Source: an uncultured Oceanospirillaceae bacterium
Lineage (GTDB): Bacteria > Pseudomonadota > Gammaproteobacteria > Pseudomonadales > Balneatricaceae
Length of the DNA stretch: 46,676 nt
NCBI GenBank assembly: GCA_937136055.1
Contig: CAKZOD010000046.1
Coordinates: 1-46,676, forward strand
Direction of reading: 5' to 3'
Made by a program: the position numbers and the translations under genes. Below the pieces are notes generated by a model, which made no database searches, had not been told where the DNA came from, and worked only from the letters and a program-made list of their open reading frames with translations. Below are positions 35,844 through 44,859 of this stretch, piece after piece; the first letter of the stretch is position 1, and each line of letters opens with the position of its first letter.

Positions 35844-37094
35844 TTATTTTTCAATATAAGCTTGTCGATAAGCATCAACCCAAGCCTCAAGAAATTTTTG
35901 ATGCTGCTCAGAATCTCGCTCTATAGCAACTAAATCGAAACGCTGGTATGCATTGCGAAAGAGGGCAATATTTTCACTTAACTGAGTAAACACACCATGC
36001 AGCTTTGCTTGCTCTACACGGCTTTGCCATAACTCTGTATCACCTGAATCTTGAAAGCTTTTCAATGCAGCTTTAATTGCTGTAATGCTCTTTTGTTGAT
36101 CCTGCCAATCTATTGCCCCCTGCTCTTCCTCATACTGAGCAGTGCAATTGATCAGCATTTCTGCGTAATCATCAGGATTGTGGGCGGGAATAGTATCTTT
36201 AAGCTTACCCATGTTTTCAATTAAGACTTCTTCAGGAGTGGGCGCTGGAACTGTTTCAGGTTCCTCTGCTAAGGTTTTTGCTAATACGCCTGTTTCTTCT
36301 AGCTCTTTGATCATAGTACAAACTTTATCTGCTAGTCCCGCAGGTTCTGGCTTGGGGCCACGGAACAAAAATAGATACTCGCGCCAGTTAGATTTAGCAA
36401 TAATCGGCTCATCCAACAAATCGCTTTTGCTTGACATGTAAAGCTTGAGCCAATGGGCGAAGCTCAAACTCATATCATGGCATTCATGTGGGACTTTGGG
36501 GCCGCGAAAGCCACCGACAGGAAATAATTTACGTTCTAAGGTGCCATCAGGTTTTATGTGAAATAAACGTAACGCGGGGAGTTGCTCTAGCATCGCACCT
36601 TGTGGGCCAGCTCTGCGCCATAGTTTAACTCGCATTGCCCCCCAAGGGGCAAACCAAGTTTTTCTACCACGCTGGCAATAGATGATTTGCTTTTCTTTAT
36701 CGATTGTCAAAGAAGTTTCTTTATACTTAAAACACCAATAAAACATAAAAATAAATACAATAACAGAAACAGAGTACATTAAAAAACTCCAATAAAGCTC
36801 TCTCTTTATATAACTTGAAAAAAAATTCAGCATATAAAAAAACAAGCTTTCAGGGTTGTCATTATACTCAACATAAGTCGAATACAATATGACTTTTTCC
36901 TCTATATACTTAAATGACATTATCAAGGGAAAAATACTTAAAATTGGTAACAAAACAATATTAAAAATTTTTAACGTATCTTTTATTTTTAATATTCCCT
37001 CAGAGTTCTCATATAAACAATAATCAGCACAAGGAAGAGCATGATTAAAACTATCATCTGATAGTTTATATTCTGATTTAATGAAAACTGACAT
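35844..37094 (-). CDS. Putative T6SS immunity-type protein, paralogue 4
   Basis: This 416-residue protein has two predicted membrane spans (~44-66 and ~100-122) followed by a large hydrophilic domain that is nearly identical in all four paralogues (from KETSLTIDKEKQIIYCQRGR to KSFQDSGDTELWQSRV). The N-terminal 125 residues are divergent apart from the start MSVFIKSEYKLSDDSFNHAL. It may be a DUF6708-type protein; I am not certain of the family. Position downstream of a VasX-like effector suggests immunity to it. It is preceded by an AAGG ribosome site and follows paralogue 3 by only 38 bp, with no effector remnant between them. Confidence 0.75.
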   Translation of the reverse strand: MSVFIKSEYKLSDDSFNHALPCADYCLYENSEGILKIKDTLKIFNIVLLPILSIFPLIMSFKYIEEKVILYSTYVEYNDNPESLFFYMLNFFSSYIKRELYWSFLMYSVSVIVFIFMFYWCFKYKETSLTIDKEKQIIYCQRGRKTWFAPWGAMRVKLWRRAGPQGAMLEQLPALRLFHIKPDGTLERKLFPVGGFRGPKVPHECHDMSLSFAHWLKLYMSSKSDLLDEPIIAKSNWREYLFLFRGPKPEPAGLADKVCTMIKELEETGVLAKTLAEEPETVPAPTPEEVLIENMGKLKDTIPAHNPDDYAEMLINCTAQYEEEQGAIDWQDQQKSITAIKAALKSFQDSGDTELWQSRVEQAKLHGVFTQLSENIALFRNAYQRFDLVAIERDSEQHQKFLEAWVDAYRQAYIEK

Positions 37095-37132
37095 AATATC
37101 CTTCTATCATCTATAACTCTCACTTTAAAGCG

Positions 37133-38383
37133 CTATTTTGCTAAATGATTTTGTCGGTAAACATCAACCCAAGCCTCCAGAAACCTTTGATACTGTTCTG
37201 GGTCACGCTCTATAGCCACTAAATCAAAACGTTTATGAGCATTGCGAAAGGGAGTTATATTTGCACTTAATGGAGCAAACACACCACGCTGCTTGGCTTG
37301 CAATACACGGCTTTGCCATAACTCTGTATCACCTGAATCTTGAAAGCTTTTCAATGCAGCTTTAATTGCTGTAATGCTCTTTTGTTGATCCTGCCAATCG
37401 ATTCCGCCCTGCTGCTCTTCATACTGAGCCGTGCAATTAATAAGCATTTCTGCGTAATCATCAGGATTGTGAGCGGGAATGGTATCTTTAAGCTTACCCA
37501 TGTTTTCAATTAAGACTTCTTCTGGAGTGGGCGCAGGTACTGTTTCAGGCTCTTCAGCTAAGGTTTTTGCTAATACGCCTGTTTCTTCTAGCTCTTTGAT
37601 CATTGTACAGACTTTATCTGCTAGCCCCGCAGGTTCTGGCTTGGGGCCACGGAACAAAAATAGATACTCGCGCCAGTTAGATTTTGCAATAATCGGTTCA
37701 TCGAGTATGTCGCTTTTACCTGACATGTAAAGCTTGAGCCAATGGGCGAAACTCAAACTCATATCATGGCATTCATGGGGGACTTTGGGGCCGCGAAAGC
37801 CACCAACTGGAAAGAATTTACGTTCTAAGGTGCCATCAGGTTTTAAACGAAATAAGCGCAATGCGGGGAGTTGCTCTAGCATTGCCCCTTGTGGACCAGC
37901 TCTTCTCCAGAGTTTAACTCGCATTGAATCCCAAGGAGCAAACCAAGTTTTTCTACCACGCTGGCAATAGATGATTTGCTTTTCTTTATCAATAGTGAAC
38001 GAGGTTTCTTTACATTTAACAAACCATCTTAAAACTATATACAACATTGAAAAAACAAATATATAAGGAATCAGATCTATATAATATCCCTCTTCAATAA
38101 ACTGAGGTATATAGCTTAAGTAGTATTCTATAAAACTTTCGGTAGTATCATGATTTCTTAAATAGGTATTGTATGATCTAAACTTAGACTCGAAATACAT
38201 ACAAACCCAGATAAGAGGCGCCAATATTAATATTGGAAACACTACAATATTGAATATTTTCAAAGTATCTTTCAGTATTAATCTATTTTTTTCATACTTA
38301 TACAAACAATAATCAGAACAAGGTAATGCATGTTTAAAGCTCTTATCCGATAGTTTATACTCTGCTTTTATAAAAACCGACAT
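37133..38383 (-). CDS. Putative T6SS immunity-type protein, paralogue 3
   Basis: About 416 residues from the ATG at 38381-38383 (MSVFIKAEYKLSDKSFKHAL); a start two codons further up is possible but breaks the pattern shared by the paralogues. There are two predicted membrane spans (~46-66, ~106-126) and the shared cytoplasmic domain (FTIDKEKQIIYCQRGRKTWF, RVKLWRRAGPQGAMLEQLPA, PVGGFRGPKVPHECHDMSLS). The membrane part is close in style to paralogue 2 (ESFIEYYLSYI versus LSFIEFYLGFI) but clearly different in sequence. It lies directly after effector remnant B. Confidence 0.75.
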   Translation of the reverse strand: MSVFIKAEYKLSDKSFKHALPCSDYCLYKYEKNRLILKDTLKIFNIVVFPILILAPLIWVCMYFESKFRSYNTYLRNHDTTESFIEYYLSYIPQFIEEGYYIDLIPYIFVFSMLYIVLRWFVKCKETSFTIDKEKQIIYCQRGRKTWFAPWDSMRVKLWRRAGPQGAMLEQLPALRLFRLKPDGTLERKFFPVGGFRGPKVPHECHDMSLSFAHWLKLYMSGKSDILDEPIIAKSNWREYLFLFRGPKPEPAGLADKVCTMIKELEETGVLAKTLAEEPETVPAPTPEEVLIENMGKLKDTIPAHNPDDYAEMLINCTAQYEEQQGGIDWQDQQKSITAIKAALKSFQDSGDTELWQSRVLQAKQRGVFAPLSANITPFRNAHKRFDLVAIERDPEQYQRFLEAWVDVYRQNHLAK

Positions 38384-38407
38384 AATCATCGCTTAATAAA
38401 CGAATAT

Positions 38408-38537
38408 TTAAAATTTAACCTTTTCACCGTATTCATATTCACCGTCAGTTAGCTGTATAGGATGCTTTGCTTAATTAGAAAGAGGAGGGCATAGCCCTCC
38501 ATAGATCGATGCCTGAGGCGACCTTGCTTGCCATTGT
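38408..38537 (-). pseudogene. T6SS effector remnant B (large internal deletion)
   Basis: Directly after paralogue 2 the minus strand reads ASKVASGIDLWRAMPSSF, a stop, LSKA, and then PIQLTDGEYEYGEKVKF and a stop. The first block matches the intact effector near residues 580-600 (ASKVGAGLGLWGAMASSFQL) and the second its last 17 residues (PILLVDGEYQYGETIKF). About 410 residues between them, including all the hydrophobic segments, are gone. It is a deletion derivative of an effector gene that once preceded paralogue 3. Confidence 0.85.
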
Positions 38538-38542
38538 GATTT

Positions 38543-39790
38543 TCAAACAACATTCGCTGATTGATAGGCACCAGCCCAAGCCTCTAGAAACTTTTGATAC
38601 TGCTCTGGATCACGCTCTACAGCCACTAGATCAAAACGTTTATGTGTATTGCGAAAGGGGGCGATATTTTCACTTAACTGAGTAAACACATCGCGTTGTT
38701 TCGCTTGCTCTACACGGCTTTGCCATGACTCGGTATCGCCTGAGTCTTGGAAACTTTGCAATGAAGTTTTAATTGCTGCAATGCTCTTTTGTTTATCCTG
38801 CCAATCTATTGCGCCATGCTCTTCCTCATACTGAGCGGTACAATTGATCAGCATTTCTGCGTAATCATCGGGATTATGAGCGGGAATGGTATCTTTAAGC
38901 TTGCCCATATTTTCAATTAAGACTTCTTCTGGAGTGGGCGCAGGCACTGTTTCAGGCTCTTCAGCTAAGGTTTTTGCTAACACACCTGTTTCTTCTAGCT
39001 CTTTGATCATTGTACAGACTTTATCTGCTAGCCCCACAGGTTCTGGCTTGGGGCCACGAAACAAAAAGAGATACTCACGCCAGTTAGATTTTGCAATAAT
39101 CGGTTCATCCAATAAGTCGCTTTTGCCTGACATGTAAAGTTTGAGCCAATGGGCGAAGCTCAGGCTCATATCATGGCATTCATGGGGGACTTTGGGGCCC
39201 CGAAAACCACCGACTGGGAAGAACTTTCGCTCTAAGCTGCCATCAGGTTTTAAGCGAAATAAGCGTAGTGCGGGGAGTTGCTCTAGCATTGCACCTTGTG
39301 GGCCAGCTCTTCTCCAGAGTTTAACTCGCATTGAATCCCAAGGAGCAAACCAAGTTTTTCTGCCGCGTTGGCAATAGATGATTTGCTTTTCTTTATCAAT
39401 AGTGAACGAGGTTTCTTTTCTTTTGAGAAACCATCGAAATGTCAAAAAAAGCACAAAAAAAACTAATAGGTAAGGAATCAAAAACTCATACCTTTGACTA
39501 TCCAAATACCTATTAATGAACCCCAAGTAAAATTCGATAAAACTCAATGAGTCATCATGTCTTCTAATGTAACTATTATAGGATCTATAAAACGATTCTA
39601 AATGTTTAAAAGTTAAAAATAATGGAACTAACATAAGAATAGGAAATAGTACAATATTAAAAACTTTTAAGATGTCTTTTATAATTATGGATTTTACAGT
39701 TTTCCAATAAATACAATAATCTGCACAAGGTATCGCTTGATTAAAGCTATTATCTGATAATTTGTATTCTGATTTTATAAAAACCGACAT
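38543..39790 (-). CDS. Putative T6SS immunity-type protein, paralogue 2
   Basis: This 415-residue protein has two predicted membrane spans (~42-63 and ~103-122) and the near-invariant hydrophilic domain shared with the other three. It has its own membrane-domain sequence (FYRSYNSYIRRHDDSLSFIE). The C-terminus differs from the others (WAGAYQSANVV instead of a RQNHVAK-like end), as its 3' end abuts remnant B. The start has an AAGGGA ribosome site. It follows effector remnant A by 24 bp. Confidence 0.75.
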   Translation of the reverse strand: MSVFIKSEYKLSDNSFNQAIPCADYCIYWKTVKSIIIKDILKVFNIVLFPILMLVPLFLTFKHLESFYRSYNSYIRRHDDSLSFIEFYLGFINRYLDSQRYEFLIPYLLVFFVLFLTFRWFLKRKETSFTIDKEKQIIYCQRGRKTWFAPWDSMRVKLWRRAGPQGAMLEQLPALRLFRLKPDGSLERKFFPVGGFRGPKVPHECHDMSLSFAHWLKLYMSGKSDLLDEPIIAKSNWREYLFLFRGPKPEPVGLADKVCTMIKELEETGVLAKTLAEEPETVPAPTPEEVLIENMGKLKDTIPAHNPDDYAEMLINCTAQYEEEHGAIDWQDKQKSIAAIKTSLQSFQDSGDTESWQSRVEQAKQRDVFTQLSENIAPFRNTHKRFDLVAVERDPEQYQKFLEAWAGAYQSANVV

Positions 39791-39814
39791 AATAATCCCT
39801 TACTTTCAAAACTT

Positions 39815-40463
39815 TTAAAACTCAACTGTTTCACCATACCTATATTCACCATCTACCAGAAGAATGGGAACTGAAACCTCTATTGTAGGATGATAAGTAT
39901 ATGTAAACCGTAAATCATTCATACTCATAATCCTATATCGATAATCTCCAGAAAAACACTTTGCGTTATAAATTAGATGAGCTTCAAAATCACCATTTCT
40001 CAAAATACTCCAACGAAGAGGTGCTTGATGAGTATACTTTTTTAGATGTCCTCTATTTTCAATAGCAACTAACTTTGACAACCTATCGGCTGGGATAGTA
40101 ATTTGCATATCGTCCTCATTGTATCCACCACTAACTGCAATCTCCCCTTGACTAGTACCTAAATCAGTAACTTCACTGCGCCACATAGCACAAGCTCTTG
40201 ATTTTACAGCGGTTCGAAAAATACCCGCTGAACCTATGGGTGCAGCTTAGATTTTTCGATTCCACTGTAAAACCAATATCTTACACTCTGTTCTCACATT
40301 GAAGTCACGGATTCAGGTAGTATCAAATTGAATATCCGCACATTGCGCTTCCATTGAAGTAAACTCTGAGTTAGCCAAATACATTAGTTCACCCTGTAAA
40401 TGATCTTCCCCAATGTACATGACTTGAGCGGGGATACTGTGCATCCATTTTGCAAACGGACAT
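39815..40463 (-). pseudogene. T6SS effector remnant A (deletion plus palindromic insertion)
   Basis: The minus strand gives FAKWMHSIPAQVMYIG joined to EDHLQGELMYLAN, then SEFTSMEAQCADIQFD and a stop. In the intact effector these blocks are about 260 residues apart (near 617-630 and 893-919), so the hydrophobic core has been deleted. A 71-bp palindrome then interrupts the sequence, after which an open frame of 123 codons (40186-39815) encodes a good copy of the C-terminal tail (GEIAVSGGYNEDDMQITIPA to DGEYRYGETVEF). The left end, 40454-40475, looks like the ribosome site and first codons of an immunity gene (AAGGGG-TATT-ATGTCCGTTT) fused to effector sequence. The tail could still be translated alone. 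Confidence 0.85.
40202..40272. repeat. 71-bp palindromic insertion in effector remnant A
   Basis: Arms of ~21 bp, reading TTTTACAG-GG-TCGAAAAAT from either end with two differences, flank a ~28-bp centre. It interrupts the homology to the effector tail, so it looks like a small MITE-like insertion. No second copy was seen in the window. Confidence 0.6.
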
Positions 40464-40499
40464 AATACCCCTTCATTCTTTGCTCACACTTTTAAAGCG

Positions 40500-41750
40500 T
40501 TATTTTGCTACATGATTTTGTCGATACGCATCAATCCAAGCTTCTAAAAACTTTTGGTATTGCTCAGGATCTCGTTCTATAGCCACTAAATCAAAACGTT
40601 TATGTGTATTGCGAAAGGGAGTTATATTTTCACTTAACTGAGTAAACACACCATACTGCTTTGCTTGCTCTACACGGCTTTGCCATAACTCGGTATCGCC
40701 TGAGTCTTGGAAACTTTGCAATGAAGATTTAATTGCTGCAATGCTCTTTTGTTTATCCTGCCAATCGATTGCGCCCTGATCTTCCTCATACTGAGCGGTG
40801 CAGTTGATCAGCATTTCAGCGTAATCATCGGTGATGTGAGCAGGAATAGTATCTTTCAGTTTGCCCATGTTCTCAATCAAGACTTCTTCTGGTGTGGGCG
40901 CAGGTACTGTTTCAGGCTCTGCGGCTAAGGTTTTTGCTAATACGCCTGTTTCTTCTAGCTCTTTAATCATTGTGCAGACTTTATCGGCTAGCCCTTTAGG
41001 TTCTGGCTTGGGGCCACGGAACAAAAATAGATACTCGCGCCAGTTAGATTTTGCAATAATCGGTTCATCAAGTAAGTCGCTTTTGCCTGACATGTAAAGC
41101 TTGAGCCAATGAGCGAAACTCAAACTCATATCATGGCATTCATGGGGGACTTTTGGGCCACGAAAGCCACCGACTGGAAAGAATTTTCGTTCTAAAGTGC
41201 CATCAGGTTTTAAGCGGAATAAGCGCAATGCGGGGAGTTGCTCTAGCATGGCACCTTGTGGACCTGCTCTTCGCCAGAGTTTAACTCGCATTGAGCCCCA
41301 AGGGGCAAACCAAGTTTTTCTACCACGCTGGCAAAATACTAAGCCAAGCCTTTTATCTACGATTAAAGCGGTTTCTTTTTTCTTAGCTCCCCAATGAAGT
41401 ATTAAAAATATTATTGAGAAAACTACAATATAATCTAAAATACTCCAGTACCAATTAAGTTCAAAATACCTAGGAATAAGTCCAAAATAAAAGCCAATAA
41501 AGCTATCAGGATTTTCATAGTTTCTTACGTGTGCTGAATATGAATTAAACACACCTTCAAAATAGAAATAAATCCACATAACTGGCGCTATCATAATTAT
41601 AGGAAAAACTACAATATTTAAAATTTTCAAAGTATCTTTCAATTTAACTTTTTCTTCAGACTTAAAATATAAACAATAATCAGCGCTCGGCAGCGCATGA
41701 TTAAAGCTTTTATCTGATAATTCATGTTCTGACTTTATAAAATACGACAT
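40500..41750 (-). CDS. Putative T6SS immunity-type protein, paralogue 1 (partner of the intact effector)
   Basis: This 416-residue protein is 25 bp downstream of the intact effector and so is the best candidate for its cognate immunity protein. It has two predicted membrane spans (~44-66, ~102-122), then the shared hydrophilic domain. It is the most distinct of the four around residues 125-140 (ALIVDKRLGLVFCQRGR in place of TIDKEKQIIYCQRGR). An AAGGG ribosome site precedes the ATG. Immunity proteins to pore-forming T6SS effectors are membrane proteins, which fits; the DUF6708-like assignment is a guess from memory. Confidence 0.78.
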   Translation of the reverse strand: MSYFIKSEHELSDKSFNHALPSADYCLYFKSEEKVKLKDTLKILNIVVFPIIMIAPVMWIYFYFEGVFNSYSAHVRNYENPDSFIGFYFGLIPRYFELNWYWSILDYIVVFSIIFLILHWGAKKKETALIVDKRLGLVFCQRGRKTWFAPWGSMRVKLWRRAGPQGAMLEQLPALRLFRLKPDGTLERKFFPVGGFRGPKVPHECHDMSLSFAHWLKLYMSGKSDLLDEPIIAKSNWREYLFLFRGPKPEPKGLADKVCTMIKELEETGVLAKTLAAEPETVPAPTPEEVLIENMGKLKDTIPAHITDDYAEMLINCTAQYEEDQGAIDWQDKQKSIAAIKSSLQSFQDSGDTELWQSRVEQAKQYGVFTQLSENITPFRNTHKRFDLVAIERDPEQYQKFLEAWIDAYRQNHVAK

Positions 41751-41775
41751 AAAAACCCTTTAAAAATAATACCTA

Positions 41776-44700
41776 TTAAAACTTAATTGTCTCGCCGTAT
41801 TGGTATTCCCCATCAACTAATAAAATAGGTACAGCGACTTCTATTGTTGGATAGTAAGTATATGTGAATTTAAAATCATTCATACTCATAATCCGATACC
41901 TATGATCGCCTGAAAAGTATTTAGGCCTGTAAATAAGATTAGCTTCAAAGTCACCATTATTTAGTACATTCCAATCTAAGGGTACTGTATGTAAGTATTT
42001 TTTTAAGTGACCATTGTTCTCAACAGTTCTCAGCCTAGATAGGCTGCTATCAGGTATACTAGTTAACATATCTCCTTCACTGTAATTATTACTTGTCATT
42101 ATTACTCCTTCACGAATATCGAATTCAATATCCGCCCAAGGTGCTTCTGTTGATGTATATTCTAAATCAGCCAGATACATCATATTACCCTGCAAGTGTC
42201 CACTAAGCGTTGACTGGCCTGAAATAAAGCCAGGCAATGAAAGAGTAATGGTTAAATGCAAACTATGATGGTGATTAATATTTCTACGAACCCCTTTTAA
42301 AGTAACCTTAGACTTGTAAATTATATTATGGAAAGCTGAAACTTCATGATTAAAATACTCCTGAACTTCTTCATCATTTGAAAGCTCTTTTGAGCGAGCC
42401 ATAAATGCGTCAAAACCTAATTTCCCTTCAAAGTCATAACTTCTTCTAACTTGGTTACCAAAATAAAGATAACGAGCTCCGCTCCATTTATTTTCACTAC
42501 CCCAAAACCCATTCTTCACCCAAGCCGTCAATGCATCATCTTCACCAAAGGCCATCACCAAAATACCGCCCGCCAATAAAATAAAGCCTGCCGCAACCCA
42601 GCCAAAACCCGGTAATAGCGAGCTAGCCCCAGCGATTGTCCAAATCAAGCCAGCACTGACAATCATAGCGCCGCCCAAAGCCGCATCTAGATCACCGCGT
42701 TCAAACTTTTCCCACGCAGCTATCGCTCCTACTACAATTTCAATCACCCCCATGATAGTTCCTAACTTGAGCACTTTCATCAGCAGTGTTTTACCTGCAG
42801 AGGCCAGTTTAGTGCCGACACTCAATACGTTTTGCCCCATTACCGATCCTTGAGCCAAGGTACTTAAACCGGCAGGATAAAGGCGGCTAATAGCACTCAC
42901 TGCCCGCTGCCCGCCGCGCTGCAAGAGCTGATCAAAACGGGTGTTTTGACCGCTGATGTTAAGTAACCCATCAGCGAGTGTAACCCCTATATACAATACT
43001 TGTGCAGGGATACTGTGCATCCATTTTGCCGTTGCGCTGCCGGGAATTTTTTCAACCGCATTACGCGATGCTTGACTTAATTGGAAAGAGGAAGCCATGG
43101 CGCCCCATAGTCCCAACCCTGCACCGACTTTACTGGCGAGTTCATTGGCACTGGAACTGATGACCGGCTGACCATCGATGGTTAGCACTTCCACTTGAAT
43201 GGTATTAAAGCGCAGTGATTCAAGCATCCCAACACCTGATATCATCGCTTGTCGGGCCCCTTGTGCTGCACCGGTAGCACCATTTTTACCAAGCTCGGTT
43301 AATGCTTCGGCCAAATTCATTACTTTTGTTCCCAGTGGCTTTTGATGGATATAACTGGCGATATTACCTGCCATAGTTCGCCAGCGATCTTGGCCCTGTT
43401 GCATAACTTGGGTTGCCATCAAGCTGCCGAGAACTTCCATAGTACCGTTAATTGCACTCTTCACCGCTGTTGATAGTTGTACACCGCTGACATTTTCCAT
43501 ATTATCAGCCATTTCTGAGCAGCGATCATGTAGTGCAGCCCAACTCATTGCTTTACCAGTGATATCTGAAGCAACCTTCAAATAATTCACATTGTTGGCG
43601 TCTTTTTTGATTAGTTCATTATAAAGAGCCTTCTGCCCTGCCTTACTACTTGATAACCCAAAACTCATTTGTTCAACAGCCGTAAACACCAGTTGCATAT
43701 CTTGCAAATCTGCATGTGTACTATTGATTTGCTGCATAGCTACTTGTACAGAGCCTGCACCGGTCTGGCCCATCCAGTCTTGCCAAAGGGCAATCGCTTT
43801 TTCAATTCGACCATCAAAAATGGCAAAGTCTCGGGCAAACTTATTGCGGTACTCATTGAATTTTTCCTGATTGAGGCATTCGTATAAATCAAATGCCCGA
43901 CCGCTTCTTTCCAATGGTAAAGACACTGAATCCTGCAATCTACCTTCCGCATCGTAACTAAGTGGAGTGACTGCCTTGTCAACGACACTTTCTACTTGAG
44001 TTAGTGTTGTCAGCGCGTATTTATGCTTTTCTGTATATAGCGCTTTATCAATATTAAATCGCGCACATAGCGCACCGATATCCATCGCAATACCCAATGG
44101 ATCATGCAGTGCTACTACGACCCCTCTTTCAGCACAATTAGCCATCATTGACACTACGTTACCGCGAGACTCTTTAGGTACTAAAGTGGTGCCACTTAAA
44201 TCCCAGCTATCTGGCGGGATTAGATGGCCTTGTTCTTGAAAGTCCTCAATTAAAGGTTTAGCTAAATCCGGTGCCATTTCAAAATTGCCGTACTGCTCTT
44301 TGTGAGCATTAGCGCGCTGCATCACGCTTTTGCGAATATCATCATTACTCTGCAGAATTTCAAAAGTTTTGGCTGACCAACACACAGGGGTAAAGCAAAT
44401 AGAAAAGTTAGTGGTTGAACGTGGAACAAAAGCATAAGGATAAATTTTTTGTTGGCCAGTACCATTAATCGCTTGCGCTGAGTCACTGCTGGTTCTTCTA
44501 CGCTCAATCACCCAAGGCCCCGCCGCATTGCCTTCAAGCCAGCAATACTTGGTAAACTTCTCGACGTTCGCACCCAGATCTAAGCTATATTCAAAGGGGT
44601 GCCAGATTTTTTTATCTTCATCAAATATCATCACCCAGCCTTGGCGAAGCATGCGCAAGCTAAGCCCTCCCGCTTGTGAGCTAGTTTGAGCCGCTAATAA

Positions 44701-44859
44701 ATTTTTAGCACTTGGATAAGCTAAACTTGATTCCAATAATTCAAAATCCGCAAAAGCATAACGCACAGGGAAGATAGGTGTAATTGCTTGGTCAACACAA
44801 GTGGCAGAGCTATCTTCAACATCGCCTTGATCAACAGGTGGGTTAGTCGCCGCGTTCAT
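41776..44859 (-). CDS. VasX-like putative pore-forming T6SS effector
   Basis: About 1027 residues from the ATG at 44857-44859, which has a consensus GAGGAG ribosome site 7 nt upstream; the frame is open 15 bp further. The N-terminus resembles the VasX/MIX-type region (ITPIFPVRYAFADFELLESS, GLSLRMLRQGWVMIFDEDKK). A long helical middle follows, then three predicted membrane helices (~693-715, 730-747, 751-772), the segment DALTAWVKNGFWGSENKW, and a C-terminal beta-rich tail (~885-1027). Proteins of this layout are delivered by T6SS and disrupt target membranes; I assign this by resemblance. The DUF4123 gene upstream (17-bp overlap) and membrane-protein genes downstream support an adaptor-effector-immunity cassette. 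Confidence 0.85.
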   Translation of the reverse strand: MNAATNPPVDQGDVEDSSATCVDQAITPIFPVRYAFADFELLESSLAYPSAKNLLAAQTSSQAGGLSLRMLRQGWVMIFDEDKKIWHPFEYSLDLGANVEKFTKYCWLEGNAAGPWVIERRRTSSDSAQAINGTGQQKIYPYAFVPRSTTNFSICFTPVCWSAKTFEILQSNDDIRKSVMQRANAHKEQYGNFEMAPDLAKPLIEDFQEQGHLIPPDSWDLSGTTLVPKESRGNVVSMMANCAERGVVVALHDPLGIAMDIGALCARFNIDKALYTEKHKYALTTLTQVESVVDKAVTPLSYDAEGRLQDSVSLPLERSGRAFDLYECLNQEKFNEYRNKFARDFAIFDGRIEKAIALWQDWMGQTGAGSVQVAMQQINSTHADLQDMQLVFTAVEQMSFGLSSSKAGQKALYNELIKKDANNVNYLKVASDITGKAMSWAALHDRCSEMADNMENVSGVQLSTAVKSAINGTMEVLGSLMATQVMQQGQDRWRTMAGNIASYIHQKPLGTKVMNLAEALTELGKNGATGAAQGARQAMISGVGMLESLRFNTIQVEVLTIDGQPVISSSANELASKVGAGLGLWGAMASSFQLSQASRNAVEKIPGSATAKWMHSIPAQVLYIGVTLADGLLNISGQNTRFDQLLQRGGQRAVSAISRLYPAGLSTLAQGSVMGQNVLSVGTKLASAGKTLLMKVLKLGTIMGVIEIVVGAIAAWEKFERGDLDAALGGAMIVSAGLIWTIAGASSLLPGFGWVAAGFILLAGGILVMAFGEDDALTAWVKNGFWGSENKWSGARYLYFGNQVRRSYDFEGKLGFDAFMARSKELSNDEEVQEYFNHEVSAFHNIIYKSKVTLKGVRRNINHHHSLHLTITLSLPGFISGQSTLSGHLQGNMMYLADLEYTSTEAPWADIEFDIREGVIMTSNNYSEGDMLTSIPDSSLSRLRTVENNGHLKKYLHTVPLDWNVLNNGDFEANLIYRPKYFSGDHRYRIMSMNDFKFTYTYYPTIEVAVPILLVDGEYQYGETIKF

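Noticed and set aside
36178..39377. Repeated plus-strand frames of 78-87 residues opposite the immunity-type genes
   Set aside because: They are antisense shadows of the near-identical coding regions and recur only because those regions are paralogous.
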